From: Stutzerimonas stutzeri RCH2
GTDB lineage: Bacteria > Pseudomonadota > Gammaproteobacteria > Pseudomonadales > Pseudomonadaceae
Direction: 5' to 3'
DNA length: 64,000 nucleotides
Assembly: GCF_000327065.1 (NCBI RefSeq)
Contig: NC_019936.1
Span: forward strand, 1,426,001-1,490,000
A program made the translations under genes and the position numbers. Below the pieces are notes generated by a model, which had not been told where the DNA came from, did not search any database, and saw nothing but the letters and a program-made list of their open reading frames with translations. How positions within the stretch are numbered: the stretch's first letter is position 1; every line of letters begins with the position of its first letter. Shown piece after piece: positions 1-11,280 of the stretch.

Positions 1-110
1 TGACCATGGTGTTCCTCTTCCAGGCGTCGCGGACGTTCTGTGCCGATGCCAAGCGCATGACTGCCGGGATGACGGCGGATGCGCCTGGCGCGGAGGCAGT
101 GCCTGCCTGA
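1..110 (+). CDS. C-terminal tail of an unidentified protein (5' end outside window)
   Basis: An open frame enters from the left edge (first full codon at base 3) and stops with TGA at 108-110. About 35 residues are visible. They begin with a short hydrophobic stretch (MVFLFQ) and end in an Ala/Glu/Pro-rich tail, as in the C-terminus of a membrane protein or a small-domain enzyme. Codon use is high-GC like the neighbours. The hairpin just downstream is consistent with a gene end here. The family cannot be named from so short a tail. Confidence 0.5.
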   Translation, partial: TMVFLFQASRTFCADAKRMTAGMTADAPGAEAVPA

Positions 111-134
111 TACGGCGTAGCGTTATGGGGTTTG

Positions 135-166
135 TGCCCGGACCAGCGATGGCCGGGCATTTTTTT
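135..166 (+). terminator. Rho-independent terminator
   Basis: A 7-bp stem TGCCCGG/CCGGGCA (135-141 and 153-159) is followed by seven T residues. It closes the partial gene at the left edge and separates it from the Hsp70 gene. Confidence 0.85.
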
Positions 167-259
167 GGCCTCAAGTAACGCGGCTGACGATAGGCCTGCA
201 ACCGAGGGCGGCCTCCTTTACACTGCGCGGCCGTTTTTCAGTACCCGCGGAAAAAGACC

Positions 260-1525
260 ATGCCCAACGTCCTACCTGCCCGCGCCTGCGGCATCGACTT
301 CGGTACTTCCAACTCCACGGTTGGTTGGTGGCGCCCGGACATGGACCCGCTGATCGTGCTCGAGGGCGAGCAGCCGACATTGCCATCGGTGGTGTTCTTC
401 AACCTCGAGGAGCGCCGGCCGGTCTATGGTCGCCAGGCGTTGAGCGAATACCTCGAAGGCTACGAGGGACGCCTGATGCGCTCGCTCAAGAGCCTGCTCG
501 GCTCCAAGTTGCTGAAAAGCGAAACCACGGTGCTGGGCAGCGCGATGCCGTTCAAGGAAATCCTCGGCCTGTTTCTCGGCACCCTCAAGCAGCGCGCCGA
601 AACGGCTGCGGGTCGGCCATTCGAGCAGGTCGTGCTGGGGCGACCGGTGTTTTTCGTCGATGACGACCCGCAAGCCGACCGCGAGGCGGCGGACACCCTC
701 GCCGCTGCCGCCCGCAAGATCGGCTTCAAGGACGTGTCCTTCCAGTACGAGCCGATCGCCGCGGCGTTCGACTACGAGTCGCGTATCGAACGCGAAGAGC
801 GCGTGCTGATCGTCGATATCGGCGGTGGTACCTCCGACTTCTCGCTGGTGCGGCTATCGCCCGAGCGCCGGGCTGTCGATGATCGTCAGGCGGACATTCT
901 CGCTACCGGCGGCGTGCATATCGGCGGTACCGACTTCGACAAGCAGCTCAGCCTGAGCGGGGTGATGCCGCTGTTCGGCTATGGCAGCCGGATGAAGAGC
1001 GATGCGCCGATGCCGACCAGTACGCACCTCAACCTGGCCACCTGGCACACCATCAACGCCGTTTACGCGCCGGCCTCGCTACGAGCGCTGCAGAGCATGC
1101 GCTACGACATCGTCGATCCTACCGGCATTGATCGGTTGTACCGCCTGATCGAACAGCGTGCCGGGCACTGGCTGGCCATGCAGGTGGAGCAGGGCAAGAT
1201 CGAGCTGACCGAGGCGGAGCGTTTCGCCATCGACTTCCAGCGCATTGAACCGCACTTGCAGGCCGAGTTGACGCGTCAGGGTTTCGAAAGCGCCATCGCC
1301 GCACTGCTTGACCGTATCGGTGGCAGCATCAATCAGCTGCTGGCGGATGCCGGCGTGCGCCATGATGAGGTCGATACGGTGTTCTTCACCGGTGGCTCGA
1401 GCGCTATTCCTGCACTGCGCGACAGCGTTGCCGGGCTGCTCCCCCGTGCACGGCATGTCGAAGGCAATCGCTTCGGCAGCATCGGCAGCGGATTGGCCAT
1501 CGAGGCGCGCAAGCGCTACGGTTGA
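260..1525 (+). CDS. yegD: Hsp70-family protein, YegD type
   Basis: A 421-residue protein made only of the actin-like ATPase fold of Hsp70. It has the phosphate-1 loop GIDFGTSNSTVG near residues 11-22, the phosphate-2 loop DIGGGTSDFSLV near 187, and the adenosine motif FTGGSSAIPAL near 375. It lacks the beta-sandwich substrate domain and lid of DnaK, which is how E. coli YegD (about 450 residues) differs from true chaperones. The ATPase fold is clear. What it acts on is not known for the family, so a chaperone role is only inferred. The ATG at 260 has a purine-rich stretch upstream and places the nucleotide loop at the very N-terminus, as expected. It appears monocistronic, with the CHAD gene starting 118 bp downstream. 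Confidence 0.9.
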   Translation: MPNVLPARACGIDFGTSNSTVGWWRPDMDPLIVLEGEQPTLPSVVFFNLEERRPVYGRQALSEYLEGYEGRLMRSLKSLLGSKLLKSETTVLGSAMPFKEILGLFLGTLKQRAETAAGRPFEQVVLGRPVFFVDDDPQADREAADTLAAAARKIGFKDVSFQYEPIAAAFDYESRIEREERVLIVDIGGGTSDFSLVRLSPERRAVDDRQADILATGGVHIGGTDFDKQLSLSGVMPLFGYGSRMKSDAPMPTSTHLNLATWHTINAVYAPASLRALQSMRYDIVDPTGIDRLYRLIEQRAGHWLAMQVEQGKIELTEAERFAIDFQRIEPHLQAELTRQGFESAIAALLDRIGGSINQLLADAGVRHDEVDTVFFTGGSSAIPALRDSVAGLLPRARHVEGNRFGSIGSGLAIEARKRYG

Positions 1526-1643
1526 GTCGGGAACGACGTCACGCGCTGACACATAAACTTCACACTCGCGTGTCAACGCCGGGCTTGGCGTACGGGTCCC
1601 AGTACTGGTGCTCAAACGGAGCGTCCTTATCGAGGAGAACCTG

Positions 1644-2552
1644 ATGGCCTATCGCATACGCCCTGCACGCAACGCCGCCAAGGAGGTGCGCAAGGTCGCC
1701 CTGCAGCGCATCGAAAAGGCGATCCAGGCGCTTTGCGTCGAGCCGGCCGAGCGTGCGGAAGGGGTGCACCAGGCGCGCAAGCGCTTCAAGGAGCTGCGTG
1801 CGCTGTTGCGCTTGGTGCGCGAGCCTCTCGGTGCGCGATTCAAGCTCGACAATCGCCGGCTGCGCGACATGGGACGCTCCCTGGCGGAATCGCGTGATGC
1901 AGCGGCCATGCTGGAAAGCTGGGATGCCCTGGCGCGCACCGACCAGTCGCTGTTCGTTGGCGATGCGTTTCGGCAGATCCGCCTGCACTTGCAGCAGCGC
2001 GCCGCGCCGGAGGGCGACGTGCATAGCGGTTTCGAGGCGGACGTGGCGCAAGTGCTGGGCGAGCTGCGCGCACTGATCCAGGATGTGCAGCATTGGAAGC
2101 TCCCGGGCAAGGGCTTCGGCCTGCTGGCCGACGGCATCCGTCGGACCTACACCGACGGCGTGCGGGATCTGGCGCGTGCGGAGAAGGATGGCTCTGACGA
2201 GCTGCTGCATGAGTGGCGCAAGCGGGTGAAAGACCACTGGTATCACTGCCAGCTGCTGTCGCCGTGCTGGCCGGATGCGCTGGAAAGCCGTGCCGAGCAG
2301 CTCAAGCAGGTGGCCGATGCACTGGGGGACGATCACGACCTGGCGGTGATGACGCAGCTGATGCAGGACGAGCCGGAGCTGTTCGGTCCGCCGGAAACCC
2401 GCGACGTGTTGCAGCGCTGCATCGAGCAGCGGCGCGCGCAGTTGCAGCAGCGTGCATTGCGCCTCGGTCGCAGGCTGTATGCCGAGCCGCCGAAGGCCCT
2501 GGTTGGGCGAATTGGCGCCTACTGGGGTATCGCGCGGAAAGAGCAGGGGTAG
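1644..2552 (+). CDS. CHAD domain-containing protein
   Basis: A 302-residue, all-helical, Arg/Lys-rich protein with the paired HxxRKxxK-type motifs of CHAD domains: HQARKRFKELRAL in the first half and HEWRKRVKDHWYH in the second. CHAD domains are known to bind inorganic polyphosphate, and many CHAD proteins sit on polyphosphate granules. No CYTH triphosphatase domain is fused here. The start at 1644 is preferred because GAGGAGAA lies about 6 bp upstream and MAYRIRP is a typical CHAD N-terminus; an upstream in-frame ATG at 1608 has no such site. Polyphosphate binding is an inference from the family. Confidence 0.88.
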   Translation: MAYRIRPARNAAKEVRKVALQRIEKAIQALCVEPAERAEGVHQARKRFKELRALLRLVREPLGARFKLDNRRLRDMGRSLAESRDAAAMLESWDALARTDQSLFVGDAFRQIRLHLQQRAAPEGDVHSGFEADVAQVLGELRALIQDVQHWKLPGKGFGLLADGIRRTYTDGVRDLARAEKDGSDELLHEWRKRVKDHWYHCQLLSPCWPDALESRAEQLKQVADALGDDHDLAVMTQLMQDEPELFGPPETRDVLQRCIEQRRAQLQQRALRLGRRLYAEPPKALVGRIGAYWGIARKEQG

Positions 2553-2655
2553 GCACCCTTTGCTCCATCATAAGTGCTGCGGCTGAGGGGCGGTTGGATT
2601 CGCTCCGGTCGCGAGCGCTGCGGTCTGACCGCTAGCGCTCAACCAAACGCAGCAG

Positions 2656-2675
2656 GATGGGCTTCAGCCCATCCG
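2656..2675. terminator. Hairpin between convergent genes
   Basis: A perfect 8-bp stem GGATGGGC/GCCCATCC with a TTCA loop lies between the converging CHAD and rapA genes. There is no T-run on either strand, so it could act as a weak bidirectional terminator or be an intergenic repeat. Confidence 0.5.
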
Positions 2676-2698
2676 CAGCACACTGGCAAGCTGCCAAT

Positions 2699-5548
2699 TC
2701 AACCAGCCACCAGCACTCGAATCGCCTCCAGGCGCAGTGCAGCCTTGTCCAGTGCCGCCAGGCCTTCTTCGCGCTGCTGACGCAGTGCCTCGATTTCGCT
2801 GTCGCGCACGCTCGGGTTGACCGCCTGCAGCGCCACCAGACGCGCCAATTCCTCGTCCAGTCCGGCCTTGAGCTTGCGCTTGGCTTCGGCAACACGTTCG
2901 GTGTGGCGTGGGGCGATCTTGGCTTCGGCAGCGGCGATCTGCATGGCCAGCACGTCGCGTTGGGCCTGGACGAACTTGTTGGCGCTGGCGCGCGGCACGC
3001 TTTCCAGCTGATCGTTGAGCGTATCGAAGGCCACCTTCGAGGCCAGGTCGTTGCCATTGCCGTCGAGCAGACAGCGCAGCGCCAGCGGCGGCAGGAAGCG
3101 ACTCAGCTGCAGCGCGCGCGGCGCCACCACTTCGCTGACGAACAGCAGTTCGAGCAGCACGGTACCCGGCTTGAGCGCCTTGTTCTTGATCAGCGCGACC
3201 GCGGTGTTGCCCATGGAGCCCGACAGCACCAGGTCCATGCCGCCCTGCACCATGGGATGTTCCCAGGTGAGGAACTGCATGTCTTCGCGGGCCAGGGCCT
3301 GTTCGCGGTCGTAGGTGATGGTCACGGCCTCGTCGTCGCCCAGCGGGAAGCTGGCATCCAGCATCTTTTCGCTGGGGCGCAGTACCAGGGCGTTTTCCGA
3401 GTGGTCTTCGCTGTCGATGCCGAACGCGTCGAACAACTGCTCCATATAGATCGGCAGGGCGAACTGGTCGTCCTGCTCCTCGATGGCTTCGACCAGTGCC
3501 TTGCCCTGTTCGCCGCCGCCGGAATTGAGCTCCAGCAGGCGGTCGCGGCCGCTGTGCAGTTCGGCTTCCAGGCGTTCGCGCTCGGCGCGGGCCTCGTCGA
3601 TCAGCAGCTGATAGGCGTCATCGTCGCCTTCTTCCAGCTGCGCCAGCAGCTGCGGACCGAAGCGGTGCTGCAGTGCGTTACCGGTCGGGCAGGTATTGAG
3701 GAAGGCATTCAGCGCCTGGTGATACCAGGTGAACAGGCGCTCCTGCGGACTGGTTTCCAGATAGGGCACGTGCAGCTGGATGGTGTGCTGCTGGCCGATG
3801 CGGTCGAGACGGCCGATGCGCTGCTCGAGCAGGTCCGGATGCGCCGGCAGATCGAACAGTACCAGATGGTGACTGAACTGGAAGTTGCGGCCCTCACTGC
3901 CGATCTCCGAGCAGATCAGTACCTGCGCGCCGAAGTCCTCGTCGGCGAAGTAGGCCGCGGCGCGGTCGCGCTCAAGGATGCTCATGCCTTCGTGGAACAC
4001 TGTGGCCGGGATGCCGGAGCGCACGCGCAGTGCGTCTTCCAAGTCGAGGGCGGTCTCGGCATGGGCGCAGATGACCAGTACCTTGAACTTCTTCAGCATT
4101 TTCAGCGTGTCGATCAGCCACTCGACACGCGGATCGAACTGCCACCAGCGGTTGCTCGCTTCGCCATCATCCTGCTGGCTCTGGAAGGCCACTTCCGGAT
4201 ACAGCTCGGCGTGCTCGCCCAGCGGCAGTTCGAGGTATTCGGCCGGGCAGGGCAGCGGATACGGATGCAGCTGGCGCTCCGGAAAACCCTGCACGGCGGC
4301 GCGGGTGTTGCGGAACAGCAGGCGGCCAGTGCCGTGACGGTCGAGCAGTTCGCGGATCAGGCGGCTGCTGGCCTCGATGTCGCCATCGGTGGCGGCGGCG
4401 AGCAGGGCTTCGCCTTCGGCGCCGAGGAAGTCATGGATGGTCTGGTGCGCCTGCTGCGAAAGGCGGCCCTCGTCGAGCAGTTCCTGCACGGCTTCGGCCA
4501 CCGGCTGATAGCTGGAGCTTTCGGCGCGGAAGGCTTCGAGATCATGGAAGCGATTCGGGTCGAGCAGGCGCAGACGGGCGAAGTGGCTGTCCAGACCGAG
4601 CTGCTCCGGGGTCGCGGTGAGCAGCAGCACGCCGGGAATCACTTCGGCCAGCTGTTCGACCAGCTTGTATTCGGCGCTGGCACCTTCCGGGTGCCAGACC
4701 AGATGGTGCGCTTCGTCCACCACCAGCACGTCCCAGCCGGCGGCAAAGGCAGCATCCTGGGCGCGTTCGTCTTCCTTAAGCCATTCCAGCGATACCAGTG
4801 CCAGCTGGGTGTCTTCGAACGGGTTGCTGGCATCGCTCTCGATGAAACGCTCGGCATCGAACAGGGCGACTTCCAGGTTGAAGCGGCGGCGCATTTCCAC
4901 CAGCCACTGGTGCTGGAGGTTTTCCGGAACCAGGATCAACACCCGGCTGGCGCGGCCGGAGAGCAGCTGACGATGGATGATCAGGCCGGCTTCGATGGTC
5001 TTGCCCAGGCCCACTTCGTCGGCCAGCAGTACGCGCGGAGCGATGCGGTCGGCGACTTCCTTGGCGATATGCAGCTGGTGCGCGATGGGTTGCGCACGCA
5101 CGCCGCCGAGGCCCCACAGCGAAGACTGCAACTGGGCGCTCTGGTGTTGCAGGGTGTGGTAGCGCAGGCTGAACCAGGCCAGCGGGTCGATCTGCCCGGC
5201 GAACAGGCGGTCGCTGGCCAGGCGGAACTGGATGAAGTTCGACAGTTGGGTTTCCGGCAGGGTGCGAGCTTCGTTCTGCGCCGTCAGGCCGTGGTAGACC
5301 AGCAGGCCGTCGACGTCGTCGACCTCGCGCACGGTCATCTTCCAGCCTTCGAAATGGGTGATCTCGTCACCGGGAACGAAGCGCACCCGCGTCAGTGGGG
5401 CGCTGCGTGTCGCGTACTGGCGCGTTTCGCCGGTCGCCGGGTAGAGCACGGTGAGCATCCGTCCATCCTGGGTCAGGATGGTTCCGAGGCCGAGTTCTGC
5501 CTCGCTGTCGCTGATCCAGCGTTGCCCCGGTAGATACTGCTGCGCCAT
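2699..5548 (-). CDS. rapA: RNA polymerase-associated protein RapA
   Basis: A 949-residue SNF2-family ATPase matching RapA/HepA in length. It has the N-terminal Tudor-like region beginning [11 protein letters not shown], then helicase motif [13 protein letters not shown] near residue 177, motif II DEAHH near 280, the second RecA lobe with motif [16 protein letters not shown] near 590, and a long C-terminal region with coiled segments. RapA binds core RNA polymerase and uses ATP to help recycle stalled or post-termination complexes. The ATG at 5548 fits the conserved N-terminus. It converges on the CHAD gene and is divergent from the small-protein/alkB operon, so the roughly 150 bp before 5700 must carry both promoters. 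Confidence 0.97.
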   Translation of the reverse strand: MAQQYLPGQRWISDSEAELGLGTILTQDGRMLTVLYPATGETRQYATRSAPLTRVRFVPGDEITHFEGWKMTVREVDDVDGLLVYHGLTAQNEARTLPETQLSNFIQFRLASDRLFAGQIDPLAWFSLRYHTLQHQSAQLQSSLWGLGGVRAQPIAHQLHIAKEVADRIAPRVLLADEVGLGKTIEAGLIIHRQLLSGRASRVLILVPENLQHQWLVEMRRRFNLEVALFDAERFIESDASNPFEDTQLALVSLEWLKEDERAQDAAFAAGWDVLVVDEAHHLVWHPEGASAEYKLVEQLAEVIPGVLLLTATPEQLGLDSHFARLRLLDPNRFHDLEAFRAESSSYQPVAEAVQELLDEGRLSQQAHQTIHDFLGAEGEALLAAATDGDIEASSRLIRELLDRHGTGRLLFRNTRAAVQGFPERQLHPYPLPCPAEYLELPLGEHAELYPEVAFQSQQDDGEASNRWWQFDPRVEWLIDTLKMLKKFKVLVICAHAETALDLEDALRVRSGIPATVFHEGMSILERDRAAAYFADEDFGAQVLICSEIGSEGRNFQFSHHLVLFDLPAHPDLLEQRIGRLDRIGQQHTIQLHVPYLETSPQERLFTWYHQALNAFLNTCPTGNALQHRFGPQLLAQLEEGDDDAYQLLIDEARAERERLEAELHSGRDRLLELNSGGGEQGKALVEAIEEQDDQFALPIYMEQLFDAFGIDSEDHSENALVLRPSEKMLDASFPLGDDEAVTITYDREQALAREDMQFLTWEHPMVQGGMDLVLSGSMGNTAVALIKNKALKPGTVLLELLFVSEVVAPRALQLSRFLPPLALRCLLDGNGNDLASKVAFDTLNDQLESVPRASANKFVQAQRDVLAMQIAAAEAKIAPRHTERVAEAKRKLKAGLDEELARLVALQAVNPSVRDSEIEALRQQREEGLAALDKAALRLEAIRVLVAG

Positions 5549-5699
5549 GCTGCCTCCCGCTGTGAAAAAGCCGGCTATGGTAACGGAACGTCGCCATCAG
5601 AGCGACGGCCGATGGCGACTGCGTGACGCATGAAGTGTAGCGGTCCTGTTAAAGTTGGCTGGTGCCACGCCGATTCATCGGTATAGAGGGGTAACGAGC

Positions 5700-5996
5700 A
5701 TGCTGCCACCCATCCCATCAGGCGTATTTCCGGTCAACGCCCAGCAGGACGTGGTCAAGCCGCGCCCGGAGATCGCACCGGTTACGCCCGTGCAGCCGAG
5801 CTCCAGCGAAAGCGCAGTCAGCCTCGACCGCCGGCACCCTCAAGAGAGTGAGCAGATGTTGCGCGACGAGCAGCGGCGGCGTCAGCGCCGGGGTTACACC
5901 CCGGAGGAGCTGGCGACCGGCGAGACCGATGAGCAGGACCAGGCCGAGCTTGAGGAGCTGCCGCGACAGGGGCTCTGGGTTGATGTCGAGGTCTGA
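5700..5996 (+). CDS. Conserved Pseudomonas protein of unknown function (98 aa)
   Basis: A small hydrophilic protein with a Pro-rich N-terminus (MLPPIPSGVFPVN) and a charged, Arg/Gln/Glu-rich C-terminal half (EQMLRDEQRRRQRRG, then an acidic stretch). It has no signal peptide or membrane segment. The start at 5700 is chosen for GAGGGGTAA upstream and because the longer frame from 5655 has no ribosome site. Its last 14 bases overlap the start of the AlkB-like gene, so the two are probably co-translated. I recall similar proteins next to rapA in pseudomonads, sometimes mislabelled as aspartate-semialdehyde dehydrogenase. No enzyme motif is visible. Confidence 0.8.
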   Translation: MLPPIPSGVFPVNAQQDVVKPRPEIAPVTPVQPSSSESAVSLDRRHPQESEQMLRDEQRRRQRRGYTPEELATGETDEQDQAELEELPRQGLWVDVEV

Positions 5997-6615
5997 GGTG
6001 TTCACGACCGACCCGAGCCACGCTTCATCGATCGAGTTGCCGGATGCCGCACTGGACTACCAACCGGGGTGGGCCGACAGCGAAACCGCCGATGCCTGGC
6101 TGGAGGAACTCATCAGCGCCACGCCCTGGTCGCAACCCGAAATTCGCATCTATGGCCGCCAGGTTGCAGTACCACGCATGGTCGCCTGGTACGGCGACGC
6201 GGACGCCGGGTATCGCTATTCCGGCCAGCGCCATGATCCGCTGGCCTGGACGCCGCTGTTGCAGGAAATCCGTGAGCGTCTGCAGAAGGACACCGGCCAG
6301 CGCTTCAACGGCGTGTTGCTGAACCTGTATCGCGATGGACGCGACGCCATGGGTTGGCACAGTGACGATGAGCCCGAGCTGGGCGATTGCCCCACCGTCG
6401 CTTCGCTGAGCCTGGGCGCCGAGCGGCGCTTCGACCTGCGACGCAAGGGCAGCGGGCGGATCCAGCATTCACTTGTACTGGGCCATGGCTCGCTGCTGGT
6501 CATGGGGGGCGTAACGCAGCATCATTGGCAGCACCAGATCGCGCGGACCAGCAAAGTGCTGGAACCGCGTCTCAACCTGACTTTCCGCCTGATCCAGCCG
6601 AGACCGACGCGATGA
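5983..6615 (+). CDS. AlkB-like 2-oxoglutarate/Fe(II) dioxygenase
   Basis: A 210-residue protein of the AlkB family, close to the short AlkB/ALKBH2-like group. Visible motifs are the 2OG-binding NLYRDGRD, the iron facial-triad HSDDEPELG (H-x-D), a distal His in the GVTQHHWQH region and the diagnostic RLNLTFR, which supplies the 2OG-binding arginines. Family members remove methyl lesions such as 1-methyladenine and 3-methylcytosine from nucleic acids by oxidative demethylation. The start at 5983 overlaps the upstream gene by 14 bp and lies before the acidic N-terminal region. The stop overlaps the next ATG (ATGA), giving a tightly coupled three-gene unit. Substrate choice (DNA or RNA) cannot be read from sequence. 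Confidence 0.9.
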   Translation: MSRSEVFTTDPSHASSIELPDAALDYQPGWADSETADAWLEELISATPWSQPEIRIYGRQVAVPRMVAWYGDADAGYRYSGQRHDPLAWTPLLQEIRERLQKDTGQRFNGVLLNLYRDGRDAMGWHSDDEPELGDCPTVASLSLGAERRFDLRRKGSGRIQHSLVLGHGSLLVMGGVTQHHWQHQIARTSKVLEPRLNLTFRLIQPRPTR

Positions 6616-6773
6616 GTACCGACGAGAAACTGATCGACTTCAGCGCCGAGCGCGCCAAGCGTGTGCATGACCTCAATGACAAACGCCTCGAAGAGATGCG
6701 CAAGGTCTTCGAGCAGGTGCTGCCGCTGGGCAAGGCAAAGAAGAAAGGCAAACGCACTTCGAAGAAGCGTTAG
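6612..6773 (+). CDS. Small basic protein of unknown function (53 aa)
   Basis: Starts within the alkB stop codon (ATGA overlap), so it is translationally coupled to it. The N-terminal half is amphipathic and charged (DFSAERAKRVHDLNDKR), and the protein ends in a Lys/Arg-rich tail (KAKKKGKRTSKKR) that could bind nucleic acid. No named domain is recognised. A nucleic-acid-binding partner of the dioxygenase is possible but is inference only. Confidence 0.75.
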   Translation: MSTDEKLIDFSAERAKRVHDLNDKRLEEMRKVFEQVLPLGKAKKKGKRTSKKR

Positions 6774-6881
6774 TTGCGGTCCCTCTTCATATCGCACATA
6801 TCGATTCGCTATTAGCTGCCTGTACTTCCCCGCGCATTTGCGCTTTCCCTGCTGTTTTTCGACTCCTATACCCCTGTTTTC

Positions 6882-6895
6882 TTGACTTGGATCAG
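6882..6895 (+). promoter_or_regulatory. ANR/FNR-type box, upstream site
   Basis: TTGAC-TTGG-ATCAG resembles the FNR/ANR consensus TTGAT-N4-ATCAA. Its centre is 50 bp upstream of the second box centre, about five helical turns. Confidence 0.6.
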
Positions 6896-6931
6896 TCGTT
6901 GCGCGCGCCTGTGCCCGCCATTTTGCGGCCA

Positions 6932-6945
6932 TTGATCCGGGTCAA
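6932..6945 (+). promoter_or_regulatory. ANR/FNR-type box, promoter-proximal site
   Basis: TTGAT-CCGG-GTCAA matches the consensus well. A TTTAAC -10 element sits at 6966-6971. If transcription starts near 6979-6980, the box centre (6938.5) is at about -41.5, the class II position for activation by FNR-family regulators. This predicts low-oxygen induction of ccoM. Confidence 0.75.
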
Positions 6946-7014
6946 TTTTTCTCTGCGGCAGCGGGTTTAACTTGAACCCATCGAACAGCGAATCAAGTGT
7001 CGGAGGTAGGTCTC

Positions 7015-7125
7015 ATGTTTGTCGATAATGTGGTGCTCGCAGGGGTGGTCACGGTCGGCCTGATGGTCGCCTTCCTCGCAGGTTTCGGATATTTCATCTG
7101 GCGGGACGCTCACAAGAAGAGCTGA
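7015..7125 (+). CDS. ccoM: cbb3-type cytochrome c oxidase small subunit CcoM
   Basis: A 36-codon gene starting MFVDNVVLAGVV. It encodes one transmembrane helix (about residues 6-29) followed by a short positively charged tail (WRDAHKKS). I recognise it as CcoM, the single-helix accessory subunit found in the cbb3 oxidase structure from P. stutzeri and needed for stable assembly. The ATG at 7015 follows GGAGGT with 8 bp spacing, a strong ribosome site. The gene is not near a ccoNOQP operon in this window; it stands alone behind two ANR boxes and before a strong terminator. It is easily missed because of its length. Confidence 0.9.
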   Translation: MFVDNVVLAGVVTVGLMVAFLAGFGYFIWRDAHKKS

Positions 7126-7158
7126 TCCCGACAGATTCAAAGAGCACGCAAGGCATTT

Positions 7159-7185
7159 AGGCGACCCATGGTCGCCTTTTTTTTT
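7159..7185 (+). terminator. Rho-independent terminator of ccoM
   Basis: An 8-bp stem AGGCGACC/GGTCGCCT with a 3-base loop is followed by nine T residues. It ends the ccoM transcript just before the converging pullulanase gene. Confidence 0.92.
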
Positions 7186-7194
7186 GCGCGCGAT

Positions 7195-10314
<3,120 letters not shown>

Positions 10315-10466
10315 GGAAAGGTCCCATTGTTGTTCTTGTTGTACTGCTCGCTCGATGGTCAGCCCGAGGTATCCGACACGCATCCTCCGCTAGGGCTCTG
10401 CCCGGGGCGTAGGCCCAGGCCGTAATGGCGTTCTGCTTGTCCCCCGGTCGGGCATTGCTGGAAATG

Positions 10467-10493
10467 CTGAGGGCGCCAACCAGGCGCCCTCAG
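10467..10493 (-). terminator. Strong hairpin downstream of the MaoC gene
   Basis: An 11-bp perfect stem CTGAGGGCGCC/GGCGCCCTCAG with a 5-base loop lies just after the maoC-like stop on the minus strand. The T-run is weak, but the stem is long, so termination before the pullulanase gene is likely. Confidence 0.7.
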
Positions 10494-10534
10494 ATTGCCC
10501 CCGTCACGCGACGGGGTAGTGAACCTGGTAATGC

Positions 10535-11005
10535 TCAGCCGATGGTGATCGGCGGCAGTTCCTTCAGCTCGACGGTTTCCTGCTTGCGCGGCGCGAGCAC
10601 TTCGGCTTCGCCGTCGACCACCTGTTCCTCGTTCTGGTTGAACACGCGGGTGGCGATGCGCACGCGGTTCTTCGGCAGCTTTTCGAGGATTTCCAGGCGC
10701 ACGGTCAGGGTGTCGCCGATCTTCACCGGGCGGGTGAATTTCATGGTCTGGCCGAGATAGATGGTGCCAGGGCCAGGCATGGTGCAGGCGACGGCAGCGC
10801 TGATCAGCGCGCCGCTGAACATGCCATGGGCGATGCGCTCCTTGAACAGCGTACCGGCGGCGAAATCCGCGTCCAGGTGGACCGGGTTGCGGTCGCCGGA
10901 CATGGCAGCGAACAGCTGGATGTCCCTTTCCTCAACGTGTTTTTCGAAGCTCGCTTGCTGGCCAACTTCCAGTTCGGCGTAGGGCGTATTGCTGATAGTG
11001 CTCAT
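10535..11005 (-). CDS. MaoC-family (R)-specific enoyl-CoA hydratase
   Basis: A 156-residue hot-dog-fold protein with the hydratase 2 motif around DRNPVHLDADFA (catalytic Asp and His) and FKERIAHGMFSGALIS. This family hydrates trans-2-enoyl-CoA to (R)-3-hydroxyacyl-CoA, linking beta-oxidation to polyhydroxyalkanoate precursors. The gene is divergent from fadD2, an arrangement also known around P. aeruginosa PA3302/fadD2. A role in fatty-acid metabolism fits both the fold and the neighbours. The preferred acyl-chain length is not visible. Confidence 0.88.
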   Translation of the reverse strand: MSTISNTPYAELEVGQQASFEKHVEERDIQLFAAMSGDRNPVHLDADFAAGTLFKERIAHGMFSGALISAAVACTMPGPGTIYLGQTMKFTRPVKIGDTLTVRLEILEKLPKNRVRIATRVFNQNEEQVVDGEAEVLAPRKQETVELKELPPITIG

Positions 11006-11280
11006 GGAGTGTCCTCAGGCTGGTCGGCGCGCCAGATGCTGCGCCCGATGGATCGAAGCGTGTCGCGCGATCCGCTACAGCCGGTGTCCGCGCGCTGGGG
11101 CAGCATTCTAGAGGCATGTGCCCCGGTTGTCCCGGGCCCGGACGCGTTCGGCAGCGTGACGGAAGATTCACATCAGTGATTTGTGCGGCTTGAGCTGTTG
11201 CGTCGCGACGTCGACCTGCTAAGTTCGCCAGAGCCCACCATGCGTGGGCCAGACACTCTCAGGTAAAGAGGCCAATAACA

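Noticed and set aside
2657..5533. A 958-codon open frame on the plus strand opposite rapA
   Set aside because: It mirrors the minus-strand RapA gene, whose helicase motifs are intact. The antisense frame is a product of high-GC codon bias and is rich in Gln/Leu/Val without any domain.
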